NCBI GenBank assembly: GCA_964430565.1
Contig: CAYSFD010000019.1
Location: 124,001-188,000 of the forward strand
DNA: 64,000 nucleotides
Source: VBDM01 sp964430565
Lineage (GTDB): Bacteria > Pseudomonadota > Gammaproteobacteria > Burkholderiales > SG8-39
Direction of reading: 5' to 3'
Made by a program: the position numbers and the translations under genes. The notes under the pieces were generated by a model, which was not told where the DNA came from, made no database searches, and saw nothing but the letters and a program-made list of their open reading frames with translations. Within the stretch, counting starts at the first letter, position 1. Every line of letters begins with the position of its first letter. Below, in pieces: positions 32,984 to 41,411 of this stretch.

Positions 32984-34324
32984 GTGATCGCGTACAAAGT
33001 TGTTGCGGGCGCTATCGCGCTGATCGCGTCAGCCCCGGCTCGGGCGGCGGATGGGCCCGCGGTGCTCGGAATTCCCGTCGATTTCATCCTGTTCGGCATC
33101 ACGCTGCTCGGCGTGGCGCTTTTCCACCGGCACACGCTTTACGTTGCGCTTACGGGGCTTGTCGTCATCACCTTGTACAAGCTCGGCTTCACCGGCTTCA
33201 AGACGGGGAGCGGAATTGCCGGACTCGGTGGCCACTTGCATCACGAGTGGGTGATCCTCACGAATCTGCTGTGTCTGCTGCTCGGTTTCGCGCTGCTCTC
33301 CCGGCATTTCGAGAAGACGCGCGTTCCCGCAGTGCTGCCGCGCTACCTTCCGCACGACTGGAAGGGTTGCTTCGCATTGCTTGTGATCGTGTTCGTGCTC
33401 TCGTCGTTCCTAGACAACATCGCCGCCGCGCTGATCGGCGGGGCGATGGCGCACACGCTGTTCCGAGCCAAGGTGCATATCGGCTATCTGGCGGCGATCG
33501 TCGCCGCTTCGAACGCCGGCGGCGCGGGCAGCGTCATCGGCGACACCACCACCACCATGATGTGGATCGCCGGAGTGCATCCGCTCGACGTTCTCGAGGC
33601 CTACGTGGGCGCCGTCGTCGCGCTTGTCGTCTTTGGCATTCCGGCGGCGATCCAGCAGCAGCGTTATTCGCCGATTCTGAAGCACGAGCACCAGCACATT
33701 CACGTGGACTGGACGCGGCTCGCAATCGTGTTTTTCATCCTGATCGCGGCGATCGCGACCAACGTCGTGATGAACGTGATGTTTCCCCAGATCTCCGACC
33801 GGTTTCCTTTCATCGGCGCGGCAGTAGTGATCGCGTTGCTCGTGAGCGTGCCCTTGCGGCGGCCCGACTGGGAAGTGCTTCCGGAGAGTTTCAAGGGAAG
33901 TATTTTTCTGCTCTCGCTCGTCCTCGCGGCCACCATGATGCCGGTGGAGAAGCTGCCGTCGGCGTCATGGCAGACGGCGATGGGCCTCGGTTTCGTTTCG
34001 GCCGTGTTCGACAACATTCCCTTGACCGCGTTGGCGCTGAAGCAGGGCGGCTATGATTGGGGCTATCTCGCTTATGCCGTGGGGTTCGGCGGCTCGATGA
34101 TCTGGTTCGGATCGAGCGCCGGGGTGGCGCTGTCGAACATGTATCCCGAGGCGAAGTCGGTCGGGCGCTGGCTTTTCCACGGCTGGCATGTGACTTTGGC
34201 ATACGTGCTCGGATTCTTCGTGCTGTTTTTCGTGCTGGGCTGGCATCCCAATCCGCCCCACAAGGCGGGCGCGGCGGCGCTCAATCCGGCTGCGGCGAGC
34301 GCTCCGGCCGCAGCCGTCAGGTAG
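32984..34324 (+). CDS. NhaD/ArsB-superfamily ion transporter
   Basis: 446 residues from GTG 32984, preceded by GGGAGGAG at proper spacing; an in-frame TTG at 32981 is too close to it. About 12 membrane helices are visible. FVLSSFLDNIAAALIGG and SAVFDNIPLTALALKQGG are the paired Asp-Asn helix breaks of the ion transporter superfamily; NAGGAGSVIGDTTTTMMW is characteristic of NhaD-type Na+/H+ antiporters and citrate-like carriers. An N-terminal segment ending APARAADG looks like a cleavable signal. The transported ion is not certain. The Ala/Pro-rich C-terminal tail is unusual but short. Confidence 0.8.
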   Translation: MIAYKVVAGAIALIASAPARAADGPAVLGIPVDFILFGITLLGVALFHRHTLYVALTGLVVITLYKLGFTGFKTGSGIAGLGGHLHHEWVILTNLLCLLLGFALLSRHFEKTRVPAVLPRYLPHDWKGCFALLVIVFVLSSFLDNIAAALIGGAMAHTLFRAKVHIGYLAAIVAASNAGGAGSVIGDTTTTMMWIAGVHPLDVLEAYVGAVVALVVFGIPAAIQQQRYSPILKHEHQHIHVDWTRLAIVFFILIAAIATNVVMNVMFPQISDRFPFIGAAVVIALLVSVPLRRPDWEVLPESFKGSIFLLSLVLAATMMPVEKLPSASWQTAMGLGFVSAVFDNIPLTALALKQGGYDWGYLAYAVGFGGSMIWFGSSAGVALSNMYPEAKSVGRWLFHGWHVTLAYVLGFFVLFFVLGWHPNPPHKAGAAALNPAAASAPAAAVR

Positions 34325-34404
34325 ACCCCGCCCCTGGGGCTTACCCACCCTGCAGCCGGGCCGCCCTCGGCCTGTTTCACGATGCGGAAGGCTCCCGTTC
34401 CGGC

Positions 34405-34433
34405 TTGCATTCGAGGCGGACTAGGAATACGAT
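34405..34433 (+). promoter_or_regulatory. Sigma70-type promoter of the TRAP transporter operon
   Basis: TTGCAT (34405-34410), a 17-bp spacer and TACGAT (34428-34433) match the sigma70 consensus well. The predicted start near 34440 leaves a leader of about 130 nt before the dctP ATG at 34571, which carries a GGAGG ribosome binding site. The leader has no riboswitch fold that I recognise. Confidence 0.5.
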
Positions 34434-34570
34434 TCGCGGGCTTTGGCGTCGCGAAAAACCTGAGGGCTGACGCTGGAACAACGCGGCCCGCGAGACGTTT
34501 ACCCGGGCAGATTCCGGGGACAACAACAGCGCCGAGACGACCGTCTTACCCCCTTCCAATGGAGGATTCA

Positions 34571-35728
34571 ATGAGTAATGAGCAAGTTAAGAAGCCGGAA
34601 ACCGCTTCGCGCCGCAAGTTCCTGACCGGCGCTGCGGCCGCCACGGCCGGCGCCGCTGCGCTCGGCTTCCCGATGATCGCCAAGGGCCAGGCCGGTCCGA
34701 TCAGCATGCGCTGGCAGTCGACCTGGCCATCGAAGGATATCTTCCACGAGTACGCGCTTGATTTCGCCAAGAAGGTGAACGACATGACCGGCGGCGACTT
34801 GAGGATCGAGGTGCTGCCCGCGGGCGCGGTGGTGCCGGCCTTCGGCCTGATCGACGCGGTGTCGAAGGGCACGCTCGATGGCGGCCACGGTGTGCTCGTC
34901 TATCACTACGGCAAGCAAAATGCTCTGGCGCTGTGGGGCTCGGGCCCGGCCTACGGCATGGACGCCAACACGCTGCTCTCCTGGCACAAGTACGGCGGCG
35001 GCAAGGAACTCCTCAACAAGCTCTACGCCTCGATCGGGCAGAACGTCGTATCGTTCCCCTACGGGCCGATGCCGACCCAGCCGCTCGGATGGTTCAAGAA
35101 GCCGATCACCAAGGTCGAGGACTTCAAGGGCCTCAAGTTCCGCACGGTGGGCATTTCGATCGACGTGTTCACGGGCATGGGCGCGGCGGTCAACGCGCTG
35201 CCCGGCGGCGAGATCGTGCCGGCGATGGACCGCGGGCTGCTCGATGCGGCCGAGTTCAACAACGCCAGCTCCGACCGCCTGCTCGGCTTCGCCGACGTCT
35301 CCAAGGTGTGCATGCTGCAGAGCTACCACCAGAACGCCGAGCAGTTCGAGATCACCTTCAACAAGACCAAGTACGACGCGCTGCCGGCAAAGATGAAGGC
35401 CATCATCGAGAACGCGGTCGAGGCGGCCTCCCAGGACATGTCGTGGAAGGCGATCCACCGCTACTCGCAGGACTACATCGAGCTGCAGACCAAGGACAAG
35501 GTGCGCTTCTTCAAGACCCCGGACTCGGTGCTCGCGCGCCAGCTCGTGGTGTACGACGAGGCTGCCGCGAAGCGCAAGGACAACGCGCTGTTCCGCGAGA
35601 TCGAGGAGTCGCAGAAGAAGTTCGCCGAGCGCGCGGTGCGCTGGTACCTCGACACCCAGGTCAGCTCGCGCATGGCCTACAACCACTACTTCGGCAAGAA
35701 GCCCGCTGCGGCGGCGAAGAAGGCCTGA
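34571..35728 (+). CDS. dctP: TRAP transporter substrate-binding protein DctP, Tat-exported
   Basis: 385 residues, ATG after GGAGG at 34561-34565. A twin-arginine signal SRRKFLTGAAAATAG is followed by a DctP/TAXI-unlike DctP fold: MRWQSTWPSKDIFHEYALDF, the loop GGDLRIEVLPAGAVVPAFG and FKGLKFRTVGISIDVFTGMGA, whose Arg is the usual carboxylate ligand. NALPGGEIVPAMDRGLLDAAEF is characteristic of family members that bind alpha-keto or hydroxy acids, often as dimers. A strong terminator hairpin follows before the permease genes. The Lys/Ala-rich C-terminus is dispensable-looking. Confidence 0.88.
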   Translation: MSNEQVKKPETASRRKFLTGAAAATAGAAALGFPMIAKGQAGPISMRWQSTWPSKDIFHEYALDFAKKVNDMTGGDLRIEVLPAGAVVPAFGLIDAVSKGTLDGGHGVLVYHYGKQNALALWGSGPAYGMDANTLLSWHKYGGGKELLNKLYASIGQNVVSFPYGPMPTQPLGWFKKPITKVEDFKGLKFRTVGISIDVFTGMGAAVNALPGGEIVPAMDRGLLDAAEFNNASSDRLLGFADVSKVCMLQSYHQNAEQFEITFNKTKYDALPAKMKAIIENAVEAASQDMSWKAIHRYSQDYIELQTKDKVRFFKTPDSVLARQLVVYDEAAAKRKDNALFREIEESQKKFAERAVRWYLDTQVSSRMAYNHYFGKKPAAAAKKA

Positions 35729-35748
35729 GGCATTTAGCGTTTCAAAGG

Positions 35749-35782
35749 ACACCATCCGGCGACCCCGGATGGTGTTTTTTTT
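35749..35782 (+). terminator. Strong rho-independent terminator between dctP and dctQ
   Basis: A perfect 11-bp stem (ACACCATCCGG 35749-35759, CCGGATGGTGT 35765-35775) with a five-base loop is followed by eight T residues to 35782. It lies 20 bp after the dctP stop and about 70 bp before dctQ. Partial termination here would give an excess of binding protein over permease. Confidence 0.88.
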
Positions 35783-35853
35783 GATCTCCGTCAGGGATAC
35801 GCCGGAATCGGCGGGGTAGACTCCTTCCGCCAAGCCTTCACAGGATCGAAGCC

Positions 35854-36477
35854 ATGCAGAAGCTGTTGCTGTTCGTCGACAAGCTCAGCACCTGGGTCGG
35901 CCAGGCGTTTTCCTTCTTCATCGTGCTGCTCACCCTTCACGTCACCTGGGAAGTGTTCGCCCGCTACGCGCTCGATGCGCCGCGCGCGTGGGCTTTCGAC
36001 GTGATGATCTATTTTTACGGAACGCTCTTCATGATGGCCGGCGCCTACACGCTGTCGAAGAACAGCCACGTGCGCGGGGACGTGCTCTATGGCTTTTTCA
36101 GGCCGCGCACCCAGGCGACGATCGACCTCACGCTTTATATCGTGGCTTTCATTCCCGGTGTGTTCGCGCTGACCTACGCGGGTTATTTCTACGCTGCCGA
36201 GTCCTGGGCGATCAACGAGCACTCGACCATCACCTACGAGGGCCCGCCGATCTACCCGTTCAAGACGGTGATCCCGCTGGCCGGGGCGATCCTGCTGGCG
36301 CAGGGCATCGTCGAGATCATCCGCTGCATCGTGTGCCTCAAGACAGGCGTATGGCCCTCGCGCCAAGTGGACGTCGAGGAAGTGGACGTGGAAAAGCTGA
36401 AGGAGGAGTTGCACGTCAAGGACGAGGACATCGAGAAGCTCGACCAATACGTCGTGAAGCAGGAACCGCACAGGTGA
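35854..36477 (+). CDS. dctQ: TRAP transporter small permease DctQ with charged C-terminal tail
   Basis: 207 residues. Four membrane helices (LSTWVGQAFSFFIVLLTLHV, MIYFYGTLFMMAGAYTL, LTLYIVAFIPGVFALTYAG, VIPLAGAILLAQGIVEIIRC) match DctQ, including the conserved HVTWEVFARYALDAPRAWAFD. After the last helix about 45 residues form a charged, heptad-like tail (VDVEEVDVEKLKEELHVKD). Normal DctQ proteins end soon after helix 4. The tail and the insertion in DctM may interact; that is inference. Confidence 0.86.
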   Translation: MQKLLLFVDKLSTWVGQAFSFFIVLLTLHVTWEVFARYALDAPRAWAFDVMIYFYGTLFMMAGAYTLSKNSHVRGDVLYGFFRPRTQATIDLTLYIVAFIPGVFALTYAGYFYAAESWAINEHSTITYEGPPIYPFKTVIPLAGAILLAQGIVEIIRCIVCLKTGVWPSRQVDVEEVDVEKLKEELHVKDEDIEKLDQYVVKQEPHR

Positions 36478-36531
36478 TATCGAACACGGGGGCATGGCCC
36501 CTTGTAAATTCCCCACATCGGTAAACGGCGA

Positions 36532-38544
36532 ATGAAACTGCGCAAGGAACTGTGGTTCGGCTTCTCATTGATGGCAATGATAGTGATCGCCATCCTGGCG
36601 TTCATGCCCTGGGGCAACATCACCAACGGCCACATCGGGCTGCTCATGCTCGCGCTGATCGTGGTGGCCATCATGCTCGGTTTTCCCACGGCCTTCACGC
36701 TCATGGGCATGGGCGTGTTCTTCGCGTGGCTCTTTTATCGCGGCGTCAACCCGCAGCTCGCCGTCCAGCAGGTGCTCGACCTGTTCGTGCAGCGCACCTT
36801 CGGGGTGATGTCGAACGACGTGCTGATCGCGATCCCGCTGTTCCTGTTCATGGGCTACCTGGTCGAGCGGGCGCAGTTGATCGACAAGCTGTTCCACAGC
36901 CTGCATCTCGCGACTACGCGCGTGCCGGGCTCGCTCGCGGTGGCAACGATAGTTACCTGTGCCATCTTCGCCACCGCCACCGGCATCGTCGGCGCGTGCG
37001 TGACGCTGATGGGCCTGCTCGCGTTCCCGGCGATGCTCAAGGCGGGCTACAACGTCAAGGTTGCAGCGGGCGCGGTCACCGCCGGCGGCTGCCTCGGCAT
37101 CCTGATTCCGCCTTCGGTCCTGCTGATCGTGTACGGCGCGACCGCCGGCGTGTCGGTGGTGCAACTCTACGCCGGCGCTTTCCTTCCCGGTTTCATGCTC
37201 GCGGGGCTCTACATCGGCTACGTCATCGTGCTCGCGAAGTGGAAGCCGGCGCTGATGCCGCCGCTGGCCGAGAGCGAGCAGCGGGTCCCGCTTCCGCCTC
37301 ACGCCCAGGCGCTGGCGCAGCAGAAAATCCACGTGCTGGCTGCGTTATGGCGGGCACTGATGGGGCAAGGTAGCGCTGGTGTCCCGAAGCGCACCGTGCT
37401 CGGGCAGCTCGTCGTGTCCCTGCTGCCGGCGCTCGTCATCGTCGTCCTGCTCGGCACCACCTTTCGCTCGGCGACTGCGCCGGTGGTGGAAGCCAGCACG
37501 GCGGGCCTGGTCGAAGCGGGCGGAGCGATTGCGGCCGACATTAAGGAGGAACCCGCAGGCCTGATCGGCATGCAGGAGCCCGAGCCGGAAGCATCGGAAG
37601 TGAAGGAACCCCCGGTTGAGGCTGCGTCCGGCGAGGCGAAGACCGGGGCGGCAGCGCCAGTGCGACCGACCGAGGTGACAGCGGTCGAAGAAAAACCGGC
37701 GGCAGCCAATCAGGAACGCCTGCCGGCGCCCACTTGGTTCTGGATCGTGCTCGCCGCCGGCATCGGCCTGATCGGGTTCATCTACTGGATCTGGGACTGG
37801 GAGCGGCTTGAGGTGTTCAAGAAGCTGCTGACCTCGTTCTTCCCGCTGGCGATCCTGATCCTCATGGTGCTCGGCTCGATCGTTTTCGGGCTGGCGACGC
37901 CTGCCGAGGCCGCGGCGGTGGGCGCTTTTGGCGGATTCTTCCTGGCGGCGGTCTACCGCTATACCGGCCACTTGCAGCGAGGCTCGGGCGGCCCGTTTTC
38001 CGGGGCCGTCATCGGCGGAACGCTGAGGGAGTTCGGGACGATCATCAAGGAGTCGTCTTTCCTTACGGCCAAGACGAGCGCGATGGTGTGCTGGCTGTTC
38101 GTCGGCTCCGGGATCTTCGCGGCGGCGTTCGCGCTGCTTGGCGGCCAGGAGGTCATCGAGAAGTGGGTGCTCTCGATGGACCTCACGCCGCTGCAGTTCA
38201 TGATCCTCGCCCAGTTCATCATCTTCATCCTCGGCTGGCCGCTCGAGTGGACCGAGATCATCATCATCTTCATGCCGATCTTCATTCCGCTCCTGCCGCA
38301 CTTCGGCATCGATCCGCTGTTCTTCGGGCTGCTGGTGGCGCTCAACCTGCAGACGGCGTTCCTGTCGCCGCCGGTGGCGATGGCGGCGTTCTACCTGAAG
38401 GGCGTCTCCCCGCCGCACGTCACGCTCAACCAGATCTTCGCCGGCATGATGCCCTTCATGGGCATCCAGGTCATCGCGCTGATCCTTCTGTACACGTTCC
38501 CGGCGATCGGCCTTTGGCTGCCGAGCGTGCTGTACGCGAGATGA
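36532..38544 (+). CDS. dctM: TRAP transporter large permease DctM with a ~185-residue insertion
   Basis: 670 residues; the family norm is about 430. The first 235 residues are ordinary DctM (MLGFPTAFTLMGMG, AGGCLGILIPPSVLLIVYG). Residues 245-430 are inserted: a helix-rich segment, a membrane helix (about 290-309), an acidic Glu/Ala/Pro linker (312-397) and another membrane helix (402-421). The standard second half then resumes (GLATPAEAAAVGAFGGF, FILGWPLEWTEIIIIFMPIF, LQTAFLSPPVAMAAFYLKG). Two extra helices keep the topology consistent. The protein imports a substrate delivered by DctP, driven by Na+ or H+. The amidase start lies 7 bp downstream. Confidence 0.88.
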   Translation: MKLRKELWFGFSLMAMIVIAILAFMPWGNITNGHIGLLMLALIVVAIMLGFPTAFTLMGMGVFFAWLFYRGVNPQLAVQQVLDLFVQRTFGVMSNDVLIAIPLFLFMGYLVERAQLIDKLFHSLHLATTRVPGSLAVATIVTCAIFATATGIVGACVTLMGLLAFPAMLKAGYNVKVAAGAVTAGGCLGILIPPSVLLIVYGATAGVSVVQLYAGAFLPGFMLAGLYIGYVIVLAKWKPALMPPLAESEQRVPLPPHAQALAQQKIHVLAALWRALMGQGSAGVPKRTVLGQLVVSLLPALVIVVLLGTTFRSATAPVVEASTAGLVEAGGAIAADIKEEPAGLIGMQEPEPEASEVKEPPVEAASGEAKTGAAAPVRPTEVTAVEEKPAAANQERLPAPTWFWIVLAAGIGLIGFIYWIWDWERLEVFKKLLTSFFPLAILILMVLGSIVFGLATPAEAAAVGAFGGFFLAAVYRYTGHLQRGSGGPFSGAVIGGTLREFGTIIKESSFLTAKTSAMVCWLFVGSGIFAAAFALLGGQEVIEKWVLSMDLTPLQFMILAQFIIFILGWPLEWTEIIIIFMPIFIPLLPHFGIDPLFFGLLVALNLQTAFLSPPVAMAAFYLKGVSPPHVTLNQIFAGMMPFMGIQVIALILLYTFPAIGLWLPSVLYAR

Positions 38545-38551
38545 TCGCGGC

Positions 38552-39904
38552 ATGGACGCGGCCAGACTCTACGCGCTGACGGCGAGCGACGCGGCGCGCC
38601 TGATCCGCGAGGGCGCGCTCACCTCGGAAGATCTGGTGCGGGCGTGCCTGGCGCGCATACGCGAGTTCGAGCCGAAGGTACAGGCCTGGACGTTCCTCGA
38701 CGAAGAGCATGCGCTCGGCCAGGCACGCGCCGCCGATGAGCTGCGCCGCTCCGGGCAGGCGGTGGGGCCGCTGTGCGGCATTCCGGTCGGCATCAAGGAC
38801 ATCATCGACACGTCGGACATGCCGACCGAGAACGGCACGGTGCTGCACCGGGGCCGCATGCCGCGTGACGACGCAGCGGTCGTCGCCAGGCTGCGGGCCG
38901 CCGGCGCCGTGATTCTCGGCAAGACGGTCACCACCGAGTGTGCCTATTTTCATCCGGGGAAGACGCGCAATCCGCACGACCCCGATCGCACGCCCGGTGG
39001 CTCCTCCAGCGGCTCGGCCGCGGCGGTCGCTGCCGGCATGGTGCCGCTCGCGCTCGGCAGCCAGACCAACGGGTCCTTGATCCGACCCGCGGCGTTCTGC
39101 GGCGTGTACGGATTCAAGCCGACCCATGGCCTGATTCCGCGCACGGGGATCCTGAAACTTTCGCGCACGCTCGATCATGTCGGTGTGTTCGCGCGCACGC
39201 TCGAGGACCTCGCACTTGCCGCTGAGGAGCTCGCCGGGTACGACGGAGGCGACCCGGACACGCGGCCGCGGGCGCGCGTCCCGTTCCGCGCGGTCGCCGC
39301 GGAAGAGCCGCCGATTCCGCCTCTGATCGCCTTCATCAAGACGCCGCATTGGGACAAGGCCGAGGCGGATACGAAAGAGGCCTTTGCCGAGCTAGCCGAG
39401 GCGCTCGGCGACCGCATGGAGGAGGTGGAGCTGTTCTCTTCCGCGGCCGATGCCTGGGCCGTCCACAAGATCATCATGGAAGCCGAGATGGCCTCGAATC
39501 TCGAGCGCGAGTGGACCCGCGGGCGCGACAAGCTCTCGGCTACGCTCCGCGCCCTGATCGAGCGCGGCCGCGAACTGAGCGCGGTGGACTATCAGGCTGC
39601 GCTGCGCGCGATCGGGCCCATGGCGGACAGCCTCGACGAGCTCTTCATGGAGCGCTACGACGCGATCCTCACGCCGTCGGCCCCAGGGACGGCGCCGAAA
39701 GGCCTTTCGGCGACCGGCGACCCGGCGTTCTGCACTCCCTGGACGCTGTGCGGGGTTCCCTCGATCTCCCTGCCCTTGATGCAGGGCGCAAACGGTATGC
39801 CGCTGGGAGTGCAGCTTGTCGGGCGGCGCGGCTTCGACGCGCGCCTGCTGCGCACCGCACGCTGGCTGGTCGGGCGGATCGGACCGGACGTTCGTGAAAC
39901 CTAG
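38552..39904 (+). CDS. Amidase (amidase signature family)
   Basis: 450 residues. The Ser-cisSer-Lys triad can be assigned: K82 in GIPVGIKDIID, S151 in TPGGSSSGS and nucleophile S175 in GSQTNGSLIRPAAFCG. Asn replaces the usual Gly before the nucleophile. The length and absence of a GatB partner argue against a tRNA amidotransferase subunit. It probably hydrolyses a small amide imported by the adjacent TRAP system, giving a carboxylate; this link is inferred. It starts 7 bp after dctM and overlaps the next gene by 11 bp. Confidence 0.86.
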   Translation: MDAARLYALTASDAARLIREGALTSEDLVRACLARIREFEPKVQAWTFLDEEHALGQARAADELRRSGQAVGPLCGIPVGIKDIIDTSDMPTENGTVLHRGRMPRDDAAVVARLRAAGAVILGKTVTTECAYFHPGKTRNPHDPDRTPGGSSSGSAAAVAAGMVPLALGSQTNGSLIRPAAFCGVYGFKPTHGLIPRTGILKLSRTLDHVGVFARTLEDLALAAEELAGYDGGDPDTRPRARVPFRAVAAEEPPIPPLIAFIKTPHWDKAEADTKEAFAELAEALGDRMEEVELFSSAADAWAVHKIIMEAEMASNLEREWTRGRDKLSATLRALIERGRELSAVDYQAALRAIGPMADSLDELFMERYDAILTPSAPGTAPKGLSATGDPAFCTPWTLCGVPSISLPLMQGANGMPLGVQLVGRRGFDARLLRTARWLVGRIGPDVRET

Positions 39905-40886
39905 AATTCTCGTCACTCGCGCTACCTTCGCCGAAGTCATCGACGAGCTGCGCGGGCGATACGACGTCGAGGACAATCAGCAGGACGACACGCCCTGGCG
40001 CGGGGACGAGCTGTGGCGCAGGCTCGCGGACAAGGACGGCGTGCTGACCACGGGCTCCGATCGCATCGATGCGGAGACTCTAGCCGCCGCTCCGCGGCTG
40101 AAGGCAGTGTGCAATGTCGCTGTGGGCTACAACAACATCGATCTTGCGGCCTGCAGCGAGCGGGGCATCCTCGCGACCAATACGCCGGAAGTCCTCGACG
40201 ACACGACCGCCGATACGGCCTGGGCGCTGCTCATGGCCGCGGCCCGGCGCGTCACCGAGGCCGAGCGCTGGCTGCGCGCGGGGAATTGGAAGGAGGGGTG
40301 GAGGCACGACCGCCTGCTCGGTCAGGACGTGCATCACGCGACGCTGGGCATCGTCGGCATGGGCCGCATCGGCCAGGCCATCGCGCGGCGGGCTCGTGGG
40401 TTCTCGATGCGTATCCTCTATCACAACCGCAAGCGCGTCCCGAAGTCGATCGAGCGCGCCCTGGGCGCCCGGCATGTAAGTTTCGAGCGGCTGCTCAAGC
40501 AGTCGGATTTTGTAAGTCTCAATCTGCCGTACACACCTGAAAGCCATCACCTGATCGGCGCAGGGGAACTCGCGCTGATGAAGCCCACCGCGGTGATCGT
40601 CAATGCCGCGCGCGGCGGCGTCATCGACGACGCGGCGCTGGTTCAGGCGCTGAAGGAGCGGCGCGTCGCCGCGGCGGGACTGGACGTGTTCGAAGGCGAG
40701 CCGAAGTTGCACCCCGGGTTCCTCGAGATCGACAATGTCGTCATGATTCCGCACATCGGCAGCGCCACGCGCGCCACCCGCATGAAGATGAACCTGCTCG
40801 CCGTGAAGAACCTGGCCTCGGCTCTTTCAGGCAAGCGCCCGCCCAACCTGCTCAACCCGGAAGCCTGGCCGAAACGCCGCCGGTAG
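39894..40886 (+). CDS. D-2-hydroxyacid dehydrogenase (glyoxylate/hydroxypyruvate reductase type)
   Basis: 330 residues from GTG 39894, overlapping the amidase stop. The NAD-binding motif is GIVGMGRIGQAIARRARG. The catalytic residues of the family are the Arg in VNAARGGVIDD, the Glu in FEGEPK and the His in MIPHIGSAT. NVAVGYNNIDLAACSERGI is typical of glyoxylate reductase-like enzymes. It could reduce glyoxylate or hydroxypyruvate (compare hyi/glc at 10.5-15 kb) or oxidise a 2-hydroxyacid set free by the amidase. Confidence 0.88.
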   Translation: MKPRILVTRATFAEVIDELRGRYDVEDNQQDDTPWRGDELWRRLADKDGVLTTGSDRIDAETLAAAPRLKAVCNVAVGYNNIDLAACSERGILATNTPEVLDDTTADTAWALLMAAARRVTEAERWLRAGNWKEGWRHDRLLGQDVHHATLGIVGMGRIGQAIARRARGFSMRILYHNRKRVPKSIERALGARHVSFERLLKQSDFVSLNLPYTPESHHLIGAGELALMKPTAVIVNAARGGVIDDAALVQALKERRVAAAGLDVFEGEPKLHPGFLEIDNVVMIPHIGSATRATRMKMNLLAVKNLASALSGKRPPNLLNPEAWPKRRR

Positions 40887-40982
40887 CGGGCTATTTCGCT
40901 CAAGCTGACCCACCACTCGCGGGTCGATCGCTGGTGACTGCATGCTTTTTCGGCTACGCTACGCGACTCCGGGCCGCACCTC

Positions 40983-41411
40983 GTGAAGAAAAGCACCTTT
41001 CCGACGCCGCAGGACGTGGAGGCTGCATTCTACGAGGCGCTCGAGGCAGGCGACCTCGAAGCCATGTTGGAAGTGTGGGCGGACGACGAGGAAATCGTCT
41101 GCATCCATCCGGGGGGGCCGCGGCTCGCCGGCTACGATCAGGTGCGCGAAAGTTTCGCGCAGATCTTCGCCTCCGGCCAGCGGCTCAAGGTACACGTCTC
41201 CGACCCGGTCGTGCTCTCGGGGATGATGCTCGCGATCCACAGCGTTCATGAAAACATCCTGGTGCAGGGCGAGCCACGGCCGCGAGCGCCGGTCGCCGCA
41301 ACCAACGTCTACCTTCGCACCGGGAACGGGTGGAGAATGATCCTGCATCATGGATCGCCCGCTCCACAGGCACCGCGCGCAAGCGCCGATTCCCCGAAGA
41401 TCCTGCATTGA
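40983..41411 (+). CDS. SnoaL/DUF4440-like (NTF2-fold) protein
   Basis: 142 residues, GTG start. The NTF2-like pattern is clear: PTPQDVEAAFYEALEAGDLE, MLEVWADDEEIVCIHPGG, then VRESFAQIFASG and the last strand NVYLRTGNGWRMILHH. This is the ketosteroid-isomerase-like fold without an identifiable catalytic set; such proteins are often annotated DUF4440. The C-terminal 25 residues are unstructured. The stop overlaps the TTG start of the YheT-like hydrolase (TTGA), so the two are coupled. Confidence 0.75.
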   Translation: MKKSTFPTPQDVEAAFYEALEAGDLEAMLEVWADDEEIVCIHPGGPRLAGYDQVRESFAQIFASGQRLKVHVSDPVVLSGMMLAIHSVHENILVQGEPRPRAPVAATNVYLRTGNGWRMILHHGSPAPQAPRASADSPKILH

